A stretch of 64,000 bases of DNA. It comes from Diploscapter coronatus (lineage: Eukaryota; Nematoda; Chromadorea; Rhabditida; Rhabditidae). Below the pieces are notes generated by a model. It saw only the letters and a list, made by a program, of their open reading frames with translations, did no database searches and was not told the DNA's origin. The DNA lies in assembly GCA_964036155.1 (NCBI GenBank), contig OZ038422.1, positions 4,177,201 to 4,241,200 of the forward strand, in the 5' to 3' direction. Positions 13,046 to 24,599 of this stretch are shown piece by piece. How positions within the stretch are numbered: the stretch's first letter is position 1; the number at the start of each line of letters is the position of its first letter. A program made the position numbers and the translations under genes.

Positions 13046-13361
13046 TTTACGTAGCAACTAATAACTATGCACGAGTCTACTTTCCAACTGAAGGGAGACC
13101 GACTGCGAAATGTCTTTGTCAATATCAGGCGTTTCTGATAACCGATGGATTTTTCTTGTTCAACATTGTGCAACAAGCGAGCGAAAACGAGACCCTTATT
13201 CAAGAAAAGTGTAGTTTATTTGTCATTTTGCTTAGTCACAATTTTCTGACGTTGAAACTACACGTCACAAATGTGAAAATTTCGGAAATGATAATCTTGT
13301 TTAGTCATAGTTAATCAATTTGAAAAGTCTCGAAAATTGGCATTGTAATCTATTTCCAGAT
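13046..13361. other. Short intergenic spacer between F-box 1 and 2
   Basis: 316 bases with no recognised exon. It must contain the 5' flank of F-box 1 and 3' end of F-box 2. Confidence 0.5.
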
Positions 13362-14807
13362 TTAATAGATGATTATGTTGAATGTATCAATGTCATGATG
13401 TGTGATTATTACAGATCGAGTTTGTTTAGTCAAACTGATTTCGAACCTGAAAATAAAATCGAACTTCTGCATTTAGCTCTTACGAACCTCGTACAAACAG
13501 GCGATTTGGTTTGAGCATTCCATGGATGATGCTCAATTTTAATCAGATGTTCCTTCATAATATTCCATCCCCAGGTATCATCGAGATTCTTGACACCAGA
13601 AAAGTACCACTGGAACAGTTCATAAACGTCCATGTATTTCATGAAGTTCTGAAATAAGCATTTTGAAAAAGGATAGTTGCCAATTTGTTATGATGAGTGC
13701 TTACTTACAGGCATGAATTCCTTCAATGATAGCGCCCCCTTGATGATATCCAACTTGTGAACTTTGGAGGCCAATTGGGGTAAAGTGCAAAATTGCTCCG
13801 CATCAAGATTATGCAATGTCAAAGCTGCTTTCTGTATCTGTGGTATTTTCAGCAAATTATTCAAGCTAATAGGTGCGTACATCTCTAATGAAGAAATATC
13901 TGAATTTTTAATGCAATAAAATCTTTTAAAAGAATTCTAATTTGCACCATTCAGAAATCTCGATTTTTCTAGACGTTGAATTTCTTCGCTATTCAGCCGA
14001 AGTTCTGGACAAGAAAAGTTCTTCTCTCTTATTTCTGCCCTAACGGAATCAAGAATATTGACGATATCCCAAAATTGTTGATGTTTAATTTTCCGCTGAA
14101 AACCGTTTAAATCTTTTGTTATAGTATTTAAAAAAAAAACCTACAATATTCAATTCCTGTATCTCAGCATTTGACAGCAACCAAGAAAGCTCGATCGAGG
14201 TGCCATTTTTATCAAAAAGAAAATTGTTCAAATAAGATTCCCATGATGAGAGATTTTTGCTACCATTATCAGAAAGATTACCTAAGAGGATATATTACTG
14301 ACACCTACAATAGCGAATATAATTGACGAAAATCGAGTACGTTTTTTTGTCGTCATCCTTTGCCTCATCATTTCCTTGCTCACGAATAAATGACTTGATA
14401 CTAATATTTCTTTTACGTTTTCTGTCAGTTCTGTAGTCTGCACGAATTGAGGCCTAAAATTTCAATCCTCGAAATTTAGAGTCTGCTTTGTTGAAATTCA
14501 AAAAATGAAATGAGAATTACTTTGTTTATTTGAATAAAATACCAAAATCGAAAGGTATTTATATCGAGTTTTCCGAAAATAGACTCGAGCCTTTCGAATT
14601 TCTATAAGAAAATGTTACCTTGATTGACGAAAAATCAGTAGCGATATCCAAAGTGCGGATAAACATTTTCGGAAACATTATGTAGAGAACATTATCTCTG
14701 ACGATTCCCATTATTTTTTTGCCGGTCCACGAAAGACTTCTGATGTCATCGTTGTCGAGATATTGAAACATCGACAAAATGATCTTCTCAGGAAATTCGT
14801 TCAACAT
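13362..14807 (-). CDS. Divergent F-box protein 2
   Basis: A paralogue of the gene at 10815-13045. It starts MLNEFPEKIILSMFQYL-D, a degenerate F-box, followed by SWTGKKIMGIVRDNV, where the family shares a W-T-x-(R/K)-(R/K)-x-M-x-I-x-R signature. About seven exons are joined in frame: ASIRADYRTDRKR, the NLSDNG block, QFWDIVNILDSVR, SLEMYAPISLNNLLKIP, then NFMKYMDVYELFQWYFSGVK. It ends RFEISLTKQTRSV...NIIIY-stop. The start at 14807 lies just after an AG acceptor-like TTCTTAG. It is shorter than F-box 1 and has a reduced C-terminal domain. A ubiquitin-ligase adaptor role is inferred from the motif only. Confidence 0.75.
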
Positions 14808-15173
14808 TTTCTAAGAATATTTCCAATAAGCAGTGAATGGTTCAAAAAATCAATTCTTGATTTCGAAAATAAGCACGATAACGCCAATGCAAAATGATTG
14901 CTGTGTGTGTCGTGAGTAAACAAACTATAAAATGGATATGCGAAATATTTCGAAACGAAGTTCATTAAATATATTTTACTGATTAGATCGGTCACCAATA
15001 AAGCAAGCTGTGAAGTGCTTGTAAAAGTGATCAGCTTTTCTTAGATATATTATTTCGCTAATGAATTCGGCAGCCTTCACATGTCAATTTCAATGAGCTC
15101 GAGAACTCTAGGAGCCATACGAACATATTCTATTCATGACCGAATAATTTATTCAAATCATATCATAATAATT
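14808..15173. other. Spacer between F-box 2 and F-box 3
   Basis: 366 bases with no recognised exon. It holds the 5' flank of F-box 2 and 3' end of F-box 3. Confidence 0.5.
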
Positions 15174-17285
15174 CTAATTTCTACTCAGAAAAGTGATCAC
15201 TTGAAGGAAATAATCAAGAAATCGATTTTCATTGGGAGCTCGCTCATTTTCGTTTTGTTCTTGTAGTCGCTCTATGATAATTTCATCTTCGCGTGGTTGA
15301 TTTTGGTTATGCTCGGGCTGAATGTTTTGCTGCTCTTGATTTTCTTGATCCTGTTCCTGCCCTTGTTCGGGTTGTGGGGCCTCATCTTGATTCTGCTGCT
15401 GCTGCTGCTGTTCCTGAGGCTGTTGTTCTTGATTTTGCTCCGGTTCTCCACGGGTCTGATCGTTGATGGTGATTTGGAACTTGGGCGATATTTCTGGACC
15501 ATCAAGTTGATCGATTTCCAACTCGAGATAAATGCTCCATTCTTTGCTTGGCGTCTTGATGCGATACCTAAATTATACATTTTTTTTATCAATTATGATG
15601 TAAGAGCCATTTCTTTGAGGTCCGAATATTGGAATTGATTTTCATTGCATGAAAATAACACTTTTAACCAGTTCTTTTCATAGTTAGAAGACTGAGATTT
15701 CTAAATCACGCATTTTGTTATGAAATGGATTACGATTTCGTGACGAGTTGTGGATTATTCTCATCCGATTGATCTGAGACTGTGTAAGTAATCTCGTCCT
15801 TTTTCAAACCGTCCAGCATTGCGTTGAACGCATCCCAACTCCAGACTCCCTCGACGTTGCGAATATCAGACATGTAAAACTCATTTGTTTTTATTTCCGA
15901 AAATCGCAGAAAATTCTGAAATTAGTGCTAAATATTTACACGAATAAAAGCGTATCCGAGATCTCAGACATCAAATTCTCAATCATGGGCAAAAAGCATA
16001 GAAAGCTGAAAAAAGTGAACATGATTGGACCCTTAAAGTTTCGTGATTGATTTGATCACTTACTTCAATGAATTCGAAAATCTTGATTTTGCCCTTGTCC
16101 ACAGAAACATAGCCAGTTGCAGCTTGAATTAGTTTGTTCATCAGATTTTCATTATCGAGTTTGCAAATGGACCAACTCTGAAAATGTCTGTCAGCGTCAA
16201 AAATGTGAACTTTTTCTTACCGTATCTTTCAAATTTGGAATATTTAGGGTTTCAATAGGGTGAGGGCATGTTTCGACTCTGATGTAATTGACATCTGAAA
16301 GGATAAAATTACTTGATCTGCTATGATTATTTTGGGACAGTATGGGAATGGCGGAACACAATTGTTACAGATAAAAATTATGAATGAAAGGAAAACATAT
16401 CGTTATTTCGCGTTACGTCATTTCTAAACTACCAACATTTTCTTACCATTTTGCATGAATTGGGATTTTTCAATTTTCGCGACGTCTTCGAGTTCGAATT
16501 GCAGATATTTTCCGCATTCGAGGTTCTTTCGACGAATGTTGACGCAGGTCGAATCAATCGCGTCGAGAAGTTGCCAGAGCTGATGTCGATTGCATCTATT
16601 CTGAAGCCGTGTGTTTGAAGTTAAAGCTCTAATTATTTATTTTTCGCAGAAACTCACAATCGAAATGTTATTGATATTGCTTTTCGCGAAAAACCAACGA
16701 AGTTCCAAAATCGGAACATTTCCATTATTAGCGATGTAGAATTCCCAAGATTCGACAGATTGATCCTTCAGTTCCAAATCACGTCCTAAGCTATGAAAAT
16801 TGCACAGGAACAACTACTCTGACCCACGATATCGATAATATTTGTGGAAATCTCGAATATTCTTCAAATCTTCACTCTCTGATGACTTTATTTCCTTGTG
16901 ATCCCTAATTTGAACTAGAACGGCAACAGAATCATAAGAAGTGGCGAAAGTGAAATCCGCTTTTATGAGGTAGATATTCTGGAAATTTTTCATCACTATT
17001 CTGTAAAATTTATCATCATAGAATTAATAATTCAAACACCAATTGAGTCTAGTTTAATTTTTGGGCGAAAATATAGCAGGTGAAATTCGTTTGGCTTACA
17101 TTTTTATGTGAAATTGGCGAAATATTAATCGAAGACATATCGAGAACAGGCATGAGAGCCATTGGGACATTTCTCCTGACGATGCTCATCATTTTCCTGT
17201 TTGTCCAAGCCAACTGATAAACCCCTTCAAAATCTACATGATGGCAGATTTTCAAAACGATTTCTGAGGGAAGGCTATTAATCAT
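15174..17285 (-). CDS. Divergent F-box protein 3 with Gln/Glu/Asn-rich C-terminal tail
   Basis: A paralogue of F-box 1 and 2. It starts MINSLPSEIVLKICHHVDFEG and continues with the shared W-T-N-R-K-M-M-S-I-V-R-R signature. The body exons include NIYLIKADFTFATSYDS, the LRWFFAKSN block, HQLWQLLDAIDSTCVNIRR, and NFLRFSEIKTNEFYMSDIRN. The last exon carries the family's C-terminal strand domain (LELEIDQLDGPEISPKFQIT). It then adds a tail of about 80 residues, roughly half Gln, Glu and Asn, with a run of six Gln. The start at 17285 follows a TTTTCAG acceptor by 7 bases on the minus strand, a probable spliced-leader site. The tail is absent from F-box 1, 2 and 4. F-box 5 ends with a short QNQQQNQKE. 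The model is in frame throughout. Confidence 0.8.
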
Positions 17286-18650
17286 TTCTCCCTGAAAATA
17301 AATTTATAAAACTTCTTTAAAAATATCCTAACTTGAAAAGTAAAATCTGGACACAAAATTGAGAGATAGTTTATGATGAGTTATGACTTCTAAGTTGATT
17401 TTTGAGGCGAAATTTCACAACAATTGTCTCATAACATCACCACTAGCGACGATATTGATTTTTCTACTAGCAAGCACTAACAAAACGAAAAGGTAGAAAG
17501 TGAAAGAATATACCGCCAACAAACTGAGTACTAAACGATGCAATTTTAGAAAAGAAGATTCTTTTGAAATAAAAGCGTGAAGATTTAAATAAATTTACGT
17601 TCAAAAATGATGTTACAACATATTTTAATAAATTTCAAAATGAAAGTGAGCGAAAGGTGAATTGCATAACATTGTGCAATGCATTGTGAGTCAGCAATTT
17701 GCTCCGTTTATGGAATAAATATGACGTTAAAATAAATAAGTTGAATATATTTTTATTTAACAAGTACTTGTAAAATTTATAGAACTAAAACTTGATATGG
17801 TGTTTATTGTTCCTCAAAAAATTTCAAATACTCAATCCTTATTTTTGCTTTTTCTGATGAGCAACAATGTATGCGTAAATTTGACTTTTGCAAAGTTATG
17901 ATACTTTATCCTTTTGAAAAAGTTATTGTGAATACGGAAGAGTAATGAATCTGAATCACTCTTCTGAGAATATTGAAAAATTGTCTAGCTTTCAGTTCAT
18001 TTGCACCTGGAGTGTAAACAGTTTATTAGTGCAAAATCAGCATGAAAAATTGAGTGCTTTATTTACCACCTAGACAGATTTCATTTTGAGAACATTTTAA
18101 TTTAAGAAATTTTAATTGAAAACTGAAATGTAATTACACGACGAAACGCTACTTCATGCTGAATGTCACTTACTCGATGAAAGAATGGAGTGAGTTACCG
18201 ATGCGTCGATCAACAAACTATTCACCTGCAATTTCCGACATCAATTTTATTACGGCACATAAAAATGTGTTATAATGTTTTCATGAAAATTTAATGGTTT
18301 TGTAAACAAAAACTATGCACAATTTGTCATGCTATTGTTTCTTCATGATGTCATCATAATTTAATCTCTCTAGTATTTTTAAAATTAACAGATTTTTTAA
18401 AATATATTTATCTAAGTTGTAATGAATTTGAGAATAATATAGAATTTTAAAATATCGCCCATTCTCAAAATTACAATTTCTCAGCTTAAAACAGATCGTG
18501 ACACATTTTCCAAGTTCAAGAAATGTGTGCAATAAAACCAAGTTTTCAATCGAGTCTCCGAGATGGGTGCTGACCTTACAACGAGTAAACAGTAGCTTAT
18601 CACTATTATAAACTTAAAAGCTAGGCGAATTATATTGAAAACTGTTTTCG

Positions 18651-18860
18651 TTGAGGAATAATACAATACTAATATCTTCTTTAGATCTTACGAGTCTTGT
18701 TCAACTGGTGTTCCCCAGCCGCTCGACAATTTCAACAACTCTTCTAATGATTCTAACACGACCATATCGACATGCACTCTTCATTATTTTTGGAATCAGA
18801 AAACGATCAACGGTTCAGAAAATTAATTTCAAAAATAACTGGAGTCCGAGAAACAGAAAG
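18651..18860 (+). pseudogene. Possible chemoreceptor remnant (last transmembrane segment)
   Basis: One frame reads SRSTISTTLLMILTRPYRHA followed by a basic tail. A hydrophobic helix ending in a (K/R)PYR motif is typical of the seventh helix and C-terminus of Srh/Str-type nematode receptors. An acceptor-like TTCTTTAG precedes it. No upstream exons of a receptor could be found nearby, so it is either the end of a decayed gene or a chance resemblance. Confidence 0.3.
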
Positions 18861-19338
18861 ATTAATTGGGATCATTATCGTATCTTTGGCCTTCGTGATT
18901 TACACATTCCTTATGTAACAATTTTTCAATCTTGCTTCCAACAAGTTTTAGTTTCATAAATAAATTACTAGAAATGAAGATTGTTATTTTGTGGTAGGAA
19001 AAGAAAGTAAAGATTAGAGTTTAAATTAATTCGGGGAGGACATAGAAAGGGCTAAAAATGTTGATGAGTTGAGAGTTGACTCAATTTTCACCTGCCGCAT
19101 CAACAAAAAATACATTTCGGGCCAGATAATGTGTGCAAAAAGCGAATGTTTTGTTACAAAATCTATTAGTTTGGAAGAAATTGAGTCCTTCATGATACGC
19201 ATTGGCTGGTATAATTTCTAAATTCGATCATTTTCGATGCCAAAGTATTCTTAGGCGATTTTCGTATCGTACCCGCAATTCTATATCAAAGTGTAAAGTC
19301 GGAAATTTCGTTTTGATAATTCATTAGATTTTTCCATA

Positions 19339-19551
19339 ATGATTATCCCCATTTATTTATTTGGGATAGTTTCTATTGTTATTGGAGGAGTTTTTGAAAA
19401 TAAACTTCTAACGTCCTTACAGTATAATAGGTATGAGAAAGTTCTTATAGCTTACAGGGTAGGCCACAGTTATATCAGCATTTATCCAATAAATCAACAG
19501 TTTTCTGAAAGTAATTCAATTCTGCAATATTTTCTTGCCAAAAATGGCTAA
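19339..19551 (+). pseudogene. Possible chemoreceptor remnant (helix 3-4 region)
   Basis: The frame reads IPIYLFGIVSIVIGGVFENK, resembling the hydrophobic helix plus FEN(R/K) motif between helices 3 and 4 of Srh/Str receptors. The intact receptor at 28425-30253 has the aligned block VFLTIGVVIEMFLTRLK. Flanking exons are missing or unrecognisable. It is downstream of, and out of order with, the 18651 fragment, so the two are not one intact gene. Confidence 0.3.
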
Positions 19552-20015
19552 TACGTAAGGTACGATGTCCAATTTCTTATAATTGAGAAGAAATTTGAAC
19601 GAAATATCGGCTAGTGGGCTCGAATTTAATGCATACAAAATAAATAGGTGCTGCTATAGTTATGGCCTGCCCTGTATTGTTAATTTTTGCAATTATTTCT
19701 TCAGAATTGACTTCCCGATAGCTGTAATACGGCCTGATTACAGTGTAGTTAGGCTATTCAATATAATTCGACGTCATAACGAAAGACCTAGTGCATCAAC
19801 TATTGAAAGAAAGGGTATTTTCAGTTAATACATTAATAATGCTTTCTAATATTAGTATTTTAGCAAAAGCTGCACATTACAAACGACCATTTCGAACTCG
19901 AGACCTATTATTTGCATACGGTTGATTTTTGATTTAGATTATTTTATTTTGAGTAGTGAATTTATTTGATATTACTTAAACTTTGGAATATTTTAATAAA
20001 GCTATTATAAGGAAC

Positions 20016-20068
20016 TTGGAAAATGTTATCTTACACGATGAACCATAATAAAGGTTGAAATCGATACT
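20016..20068 (+). repeat. 53-base direct repeat, copy 1 (5' of Hsp70)
   Basis: Begins TTGGAAAATGTTATCTTA and ends GATACT. It matches 24338-24390 with about four substitutions and no gaps. The two copies flank the Hsp70 gene. Confidence 0.8.
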
Positions 20069-20192
20069 TTCACGATTTATGATAACCGTGTACAGTTTCA
20101 TCCGTAAAATTCCTCAGATATAGCAATGTTACTATTTTGCAGTCATTGATACTAAACTGAACATTGATATTGAAACGTTATAAGGAGTTATT

Positions 20193-20210
20193 TTCCAGAA
20201 AGAAATATTC
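20193..20210 (+). promoter_or_regulatory. Heat-shock-element-like site
   Basis: TTCCAGAAAGAAATATTC contains TTC, GAA, an imperfect middle unit and TTC in nTTCnnGAAn-type spacing, about 235 bases upstream of the Hsp70 start. HSF-1 binding is inferred from the pattern only; two perfect pentamers plus one imperfect unit could occur by chance in AT-rich DNA. Confidence 0.35.
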
Positions 20211-20445
20211 ATTATTCTGCATTTTCTTATTTTCTTGTTTTCATTATTTAAGAATCTAAAAAGACTATTTTGACGTTTTTAGTTTTATTCATTTATTGTT
20301 TTAGTTATTGTCTTGATAAAAAAATACCTACTTTTTCTAAGGTCTTGTAGGAATGTGTGTATGAACCACTATTTTATCATTGTATTACCTTTAGCACCCT
20401 TAGCTATGTTAATAAAATTCCAGAGGATTTGATAAACTTATAAGA

Positions 20446-23400
20446 ATGCCAGAGGCAATCGGAATTGATTTGGGGACGACATTCTCATGCGTCGCTACAA
20501 TTGCACCCAATGGAGAACCGGAAGCTATTGCAAATTTTGAAGGTAAACCTCATATTTTTTATTAAAATCTATGGTATTTTATAGTCCATTGTAAAAAACT
20601 TGACAGTCGCAGTGCCCTTCGCACAAGGGGGCGGTGCGAACAGCACGCCTTCCGCTCGCGTCGCGGCATGCATTGCGAATTCATTATTCAAATTGGAGTT
20701 TTCGCTTTCATTTTATTTTCGACGTTTTCATCCGTAATTTTTATAATTATTCGATAATTAGCGGTAATTACCTTCAGGTGATTCAATGAACAGCCACTTT
20801 TCACTTATTTTTCTCGTATTTTGCAGCGATTTTTTTGAAAATTATTTTTTTAAATAGATTTTTGAATTTCTTCTTCAAAATTGTGATAATTATCGATAAT
20901 TAGAACACAATTACAGATACAGGTTTTAGTTTTCTGTTTATTTCGTGTTTTTCCGTGACTTTTTATCGTTTTTCTCGATAAAATGATTTCTTGAGCATAA
21001 TTTCTCAGCAAAATTCTGTAATTATGTCCTAATTATCGATGATTACCGAATAATTATAAAAATCACGGATGAAAACGTTGAAAAAAATAAATGAAAGTGG
21101 AAATCCAGTTTGAATAATGAATTCGCAATGCATGCCGCGACGCGAGCGTGAAGCGTGCTGTTCGCACCGCCCCTTTGTGCGAAGGGCACTGCGACTGTCA
21201 AGTTTTTTACAATGGACTATATGAGGTTTATAAAATTTCCAGGAGTTAATACAACTCCGTCTGTGGTCGCTTATTCATCCAGCGGAATTTTAGTTGGAAA
21301 GGCTGCAATCAAATCATCGACTCCTGCAAAGAATGTAATTTACGGTATGACTAAATCCTGGTTAATATTAAAACAATCATATAGACTCGAAGCGCTTCAT
21401 TGGTCGTCAATTTAATGATCATTCAGTTCAAAATGATATGAAATCCTGGCCATTTTCAGTTGTGGATGATAGCGTTACTTATAAGAGTCTACGTTGAAAG
21501 CTATCAACATTTCAGGGAAAACCAATGGTAAAGCTAACACATGATGGTGCTGAACAGAAACTATCTGCTGAGAAAGTTTCGGCAGAAGTTTTGAAGATGA
21601 TTAAGCAAATCGCTGAAGTGAGCATGGAGTTTTATACTGAATTATAGAATTTAATATTCAGAGATACTTTAATGGTAAAATGATGAAAGCGGTTATAACC
21701 GTTCCTGCGAATTTCGATCAGCGACAACGCCACGCGACTATGGAAGCTGCGAAATTAGCAAAGCTTGAAGTGGTTCGCTTAGTCAATGAACCGACTGCTG
21801 CTGCGATCGCTTATGGAGTGCACAACGAAGGTGTCAATAACGTACTGGTCTATGACCTGGGTGGAGGTATAAATTAAAGTGGGAGGCCAACTTCATTCTT
21901 CTAGTTTTCAGGTACGTTTGATGTTTCGATTGTCAAGTGCGAAGGCAATAGCTCAATAAAAATTCTATCAACCGCTGGACACAAGCATATGGGTATTTGT
22001 CATACAATTTATGCTTCAGAATTCGAGTGGGTTCATTTACAGGCGGACAAGATTTGGACAGAATCATATTGGACCACGCACTCGAAAACTTCAAAGATTT
22101 CCCAAGAGAAAATGCAAAGATGATGAAGCGTCTATTAAAAACCTGTACAGATGCTAAGATAACACTTTCTTCCCATGAAGCAACAAACATCTTCGTAAGT
22201 ATTTTGAATATATATCTGAATTTCTCTCTAAAACTATTTTAGATCGATAGCGCAACCTCGGATGATGGATGGGAATTTGAACTGACTCGTAACAAGCTGA
22301 ATGATTTGTGCAGGAAATTAATCCAGGATACCATTTATATCATTGATGAGGCCCTTCATCAGGCAAGCATGGAAGAAAGTGACATTGACGTTGTGGTATG
22401 ATATATGAGGTTAGTCAAAACTAATAGGTAGGATAAGTTTAGATTCTGGCAGGTGGTTCTACGCGAATGATTTTGGTTCGAGAGTTGCTTAGCAATAAAT
22501 TTGGACAAGAAAAACTTTGGTATGAAGTTTGTTTTTTTCCTTGAATAAGTGTCGCAAGAGACGTTCTAACGGGAAAAGGCATCCTTTTGCTTCGATAATT
22601 TTTGCGGAAACCATAAGAAATAGCTCGCTTCTTTTCTCTTGCGTGTCGTATCCCGAAAACTTGATTCCATTGAAATAAGTTATCTCTTTGGAGTATCTAG
22701 GAACCAGGGCCGGGCGGAATTCTAAATTTTGCCCTTCGGAATTCCGCCCAGCCCTGCTAGGAACCTATTCAGATGAATAACCTATTCCAACGGAATAGAG
22801 TTTTTGAATATGAGCCGTAAAATGAAAGGAAGTTACGCTCATGGACTGGTTCTGTTCGTACTGCGTGTACAAGGACACATGACTACAAATTTTTCAAAAA
22901 TAACCATTTTGAGTATATTGTGTTGAATTTAGGAACCGTCATAATCCTGACGAAGTGGTAGCCAAAGGTGCAGCTCTAATCGCCAAGTCACTACTGCAAA
23001 GTGAATCCAGCGAGGGTCTTCAGCTATCATTCAACGACATTGTCCCACTCTCAATTGGACAAAAGTTACGAGGAAACGTCATGCGTGTTGTTATACCACG
23101 CGGCACAAAATACCCATGCCAAGTATTTAAATATGCCCTTTCCAAATATTCGTTTTTACTTATTTCAGTTCGAAAATGAACTTATTACTTCCAAAGACAG
23201 CTTAAGCAGTGTATCGACTCACATTTATGAAGGTGAACGCAAAAAATGTGTGTTCAATTATAAGATTGGGGAAATAACATTACGATTCAAAAATAATAAT
23301 GCCAGAAGAGGATACAAGACGAAGGTAAACATTGAACTATCAGAAATGAAATCAATAATTCATCGAAAAAAGTATTTGTAAAAAACACTTCAGACTATTT

Positions 23401-23984
23401 ATGAAATAGATCAGAATGGAATTCTTCATGTAACGAAAGTTGAGGTGGAAAATGGAAATAGTGCATCAATTACAATTATGTACGATGGCTGTCCACATAA
23501 AGATGTAGGATATCATCGCAAATGAAAAAAAATCGTTTCAACGATTGATATCCAGGCTAATATCGGTGAAATCGTTGCCGAAGCAGAACGTCATAAAGAA
23601 GAAGACGAGGAGTTTGAGATGATGATAAAAGCGCTTAGAGAATTTGATATTCAATTGCACGCTATTAAGCATGCTATCGAGGACGATAAAACTGCAAGCT
23701 AATTTTTTATAATCAATTTCTTCTTATTTAATCTTAGATAAGTAAAGCCGACAAATCAAAGGGTAACAAAATTATAACTAAATATGTTAATTGGACAGAT
23801 GAATATCCAGAACCTGTTGAACTATATGAACCGAAAATGAAAGAGCTTGTGGAAAAAATGCATAAGTAGGTCCTTACTAAAATCTTAAGATGACGCTAAA
23901 TTATTCAGAGTTTTTCCTAGCGTGGACGATATAGTTGACTTGCAAAAAATGACACGGGAGTATTTAAAGAATAAGGAATTATAA
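20446..23984 (+). CDS. Divergent Hsp70-family chaperone
   Basis: The ATPase half is well conserved: [13 protein letters not shown], the [11 protein letters not shown] stretch, VYDLGGGTFDVSI (split by an intron), [16 protein letters not shown] and [12 protein letters not shown]. The second half starts like a substrate-binding domain ([14 protein letters not shown], then IPRGTKYPC and IYEGER). It soon departs from the family; [10 protein letters not shown] is the last clear match. The helical lid is short, and the protein ends KNKEL with no EEVD motif. Without EEVD or an obvious ER or mitochondrial signal, TPR co-chaperone docking is unlikely. About 15 exons are joined in frame. One intron has a GC donor (ACT|gcaagc at 23694). 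Intron 1 contains a MITE and a later intron contains a tiny hAT-like element. The start at 20446 is the first ATG before the conserved strand and lies 24 bases after an ATTCCAG acceptor. Probably functional as an ATPase; client binding is doubtful. Confidence 0.88.
20582..21219. mobile_element. MITE with ~190-base inverted arms in Hsp70 intron 1
   Basis: The left end TAGTCCATTGTAAAAAACTT is mirrored exactly by the right end AAGTTTTTTACAATGGACTA. The arms stay complementary inward through a GC-rich block (GACAGTCGCAGTGCCCTTCG) for about 190 bases. TA at each edge is compatible with a TA target. The interior is AT-rich with no ORF. It lies wholly inside the first intron. Confidence 0.85.
22705..22756. 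mobile_element. 52-base hAT-like micro-MITE with 8-base target duplication
   Basis: CAGGGCCGGGCGGAATTC at the left pairs with GAATTCCGCCCAGCCCTG at the right. The element is flanked by perfect direct repeats CTAGGAAC (22697-22704 and 22757-22764). CAGGG termini and an 8-base duplication are hAT hallmarks. It lies in an intron of the Hsp70 gene. Confidence 0.75.
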
Positions 23985-24599
23985 TCATATTTGCAAGATC
24001 TATTTTTCCTATTTTTCTTCAGATGAATTTAATGTTAGAAAATTCGCTAAATGCAAATTACAATTCCGCAAATACATTTTTTATTCCTACGAATATTTCT
24101 TTACTTTGCTAGATATTCTATTTAAATAAGCTGGAGCATTTTGAACTATCTCAATGCCACAACGACTCATTTTGGCGAAATAACATCTGGGAGTATCGAA
24201 AAAGTAAGAAAGCGTTTCTTACATTCACACATTCTTCCTAAAATTTATTATATTGTGTTATTTCTGAATTGTTATAAGTTATTATGCAGTTTTTTCCAAA
24301 ATCCTGTAGAAAGATAAAATAAAATCATTCTCTAACTTTGGAAAATGTTATCTTATATGATAAACCATAATAAAGGTTGAAATTGATACTAAAAGATAAA
24401 ATAGTTTTATTTCATCTCATTACATTACTTGTCAAACTCGTAATTCCAAGAGAGCATGGAGAATCACATTGTTTGTTTGGTCTGCAGCAGTTTCTTCACG
24501 TTTCTTTCATGTGTTGTGATCGCCAGTTTTAATCGATTTTTTCAACTTGAGTCACTCGCCTCGCAAAATACTTCTCATTGAGAGATTTTCAGAAAGAAA
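23985..24599. other. Intergenic between Hsp70 and P450 C
   Basis: Contains the second copy of the 53-base repeat (24338-24390) and the upstream region of P450 C. No exon is recognised. Confidence 0.5.
24338..24390 (+). repeat. 53-base direct repeat, copy 2 (3' of Hsp70)
   Basis: Same orientation and length as 20016-20068, with about four substitutions, 4.3 kb apart. No inverted ends are visible, so it is not obviously a transposon terminus. Confidence 0.8.

Larger units (their letters stand above)
17286..20445. other. 3.2-kb intergenic region
   Basis: Mostly AT-rich sequence with no complete gene. Two short plus-strand stretches look like scraps of serpentine chemoreceptors (18651-18860 and 19339-19551). 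A 53-base word at 20016-20068 recurs beyond the Hsp70 gene. A heat-shock-element-like site lies at 20193-20210. Confidence 0.55.

Noticed and set aside
15297..15638. Plus-strand leucine-rich ORF resembling a membrane protein
   Set aside because: It is the antisense of the Gln/Glu-rich tail of F-box 3 (CAG/CTG runs read as Leu) and has no independent support.
23001..23381. Long alternative-frame ORF within Hsp70
   Set aside because: It overlaps the conserved substrate-binding-domain exon in another frame and reads through an intron.
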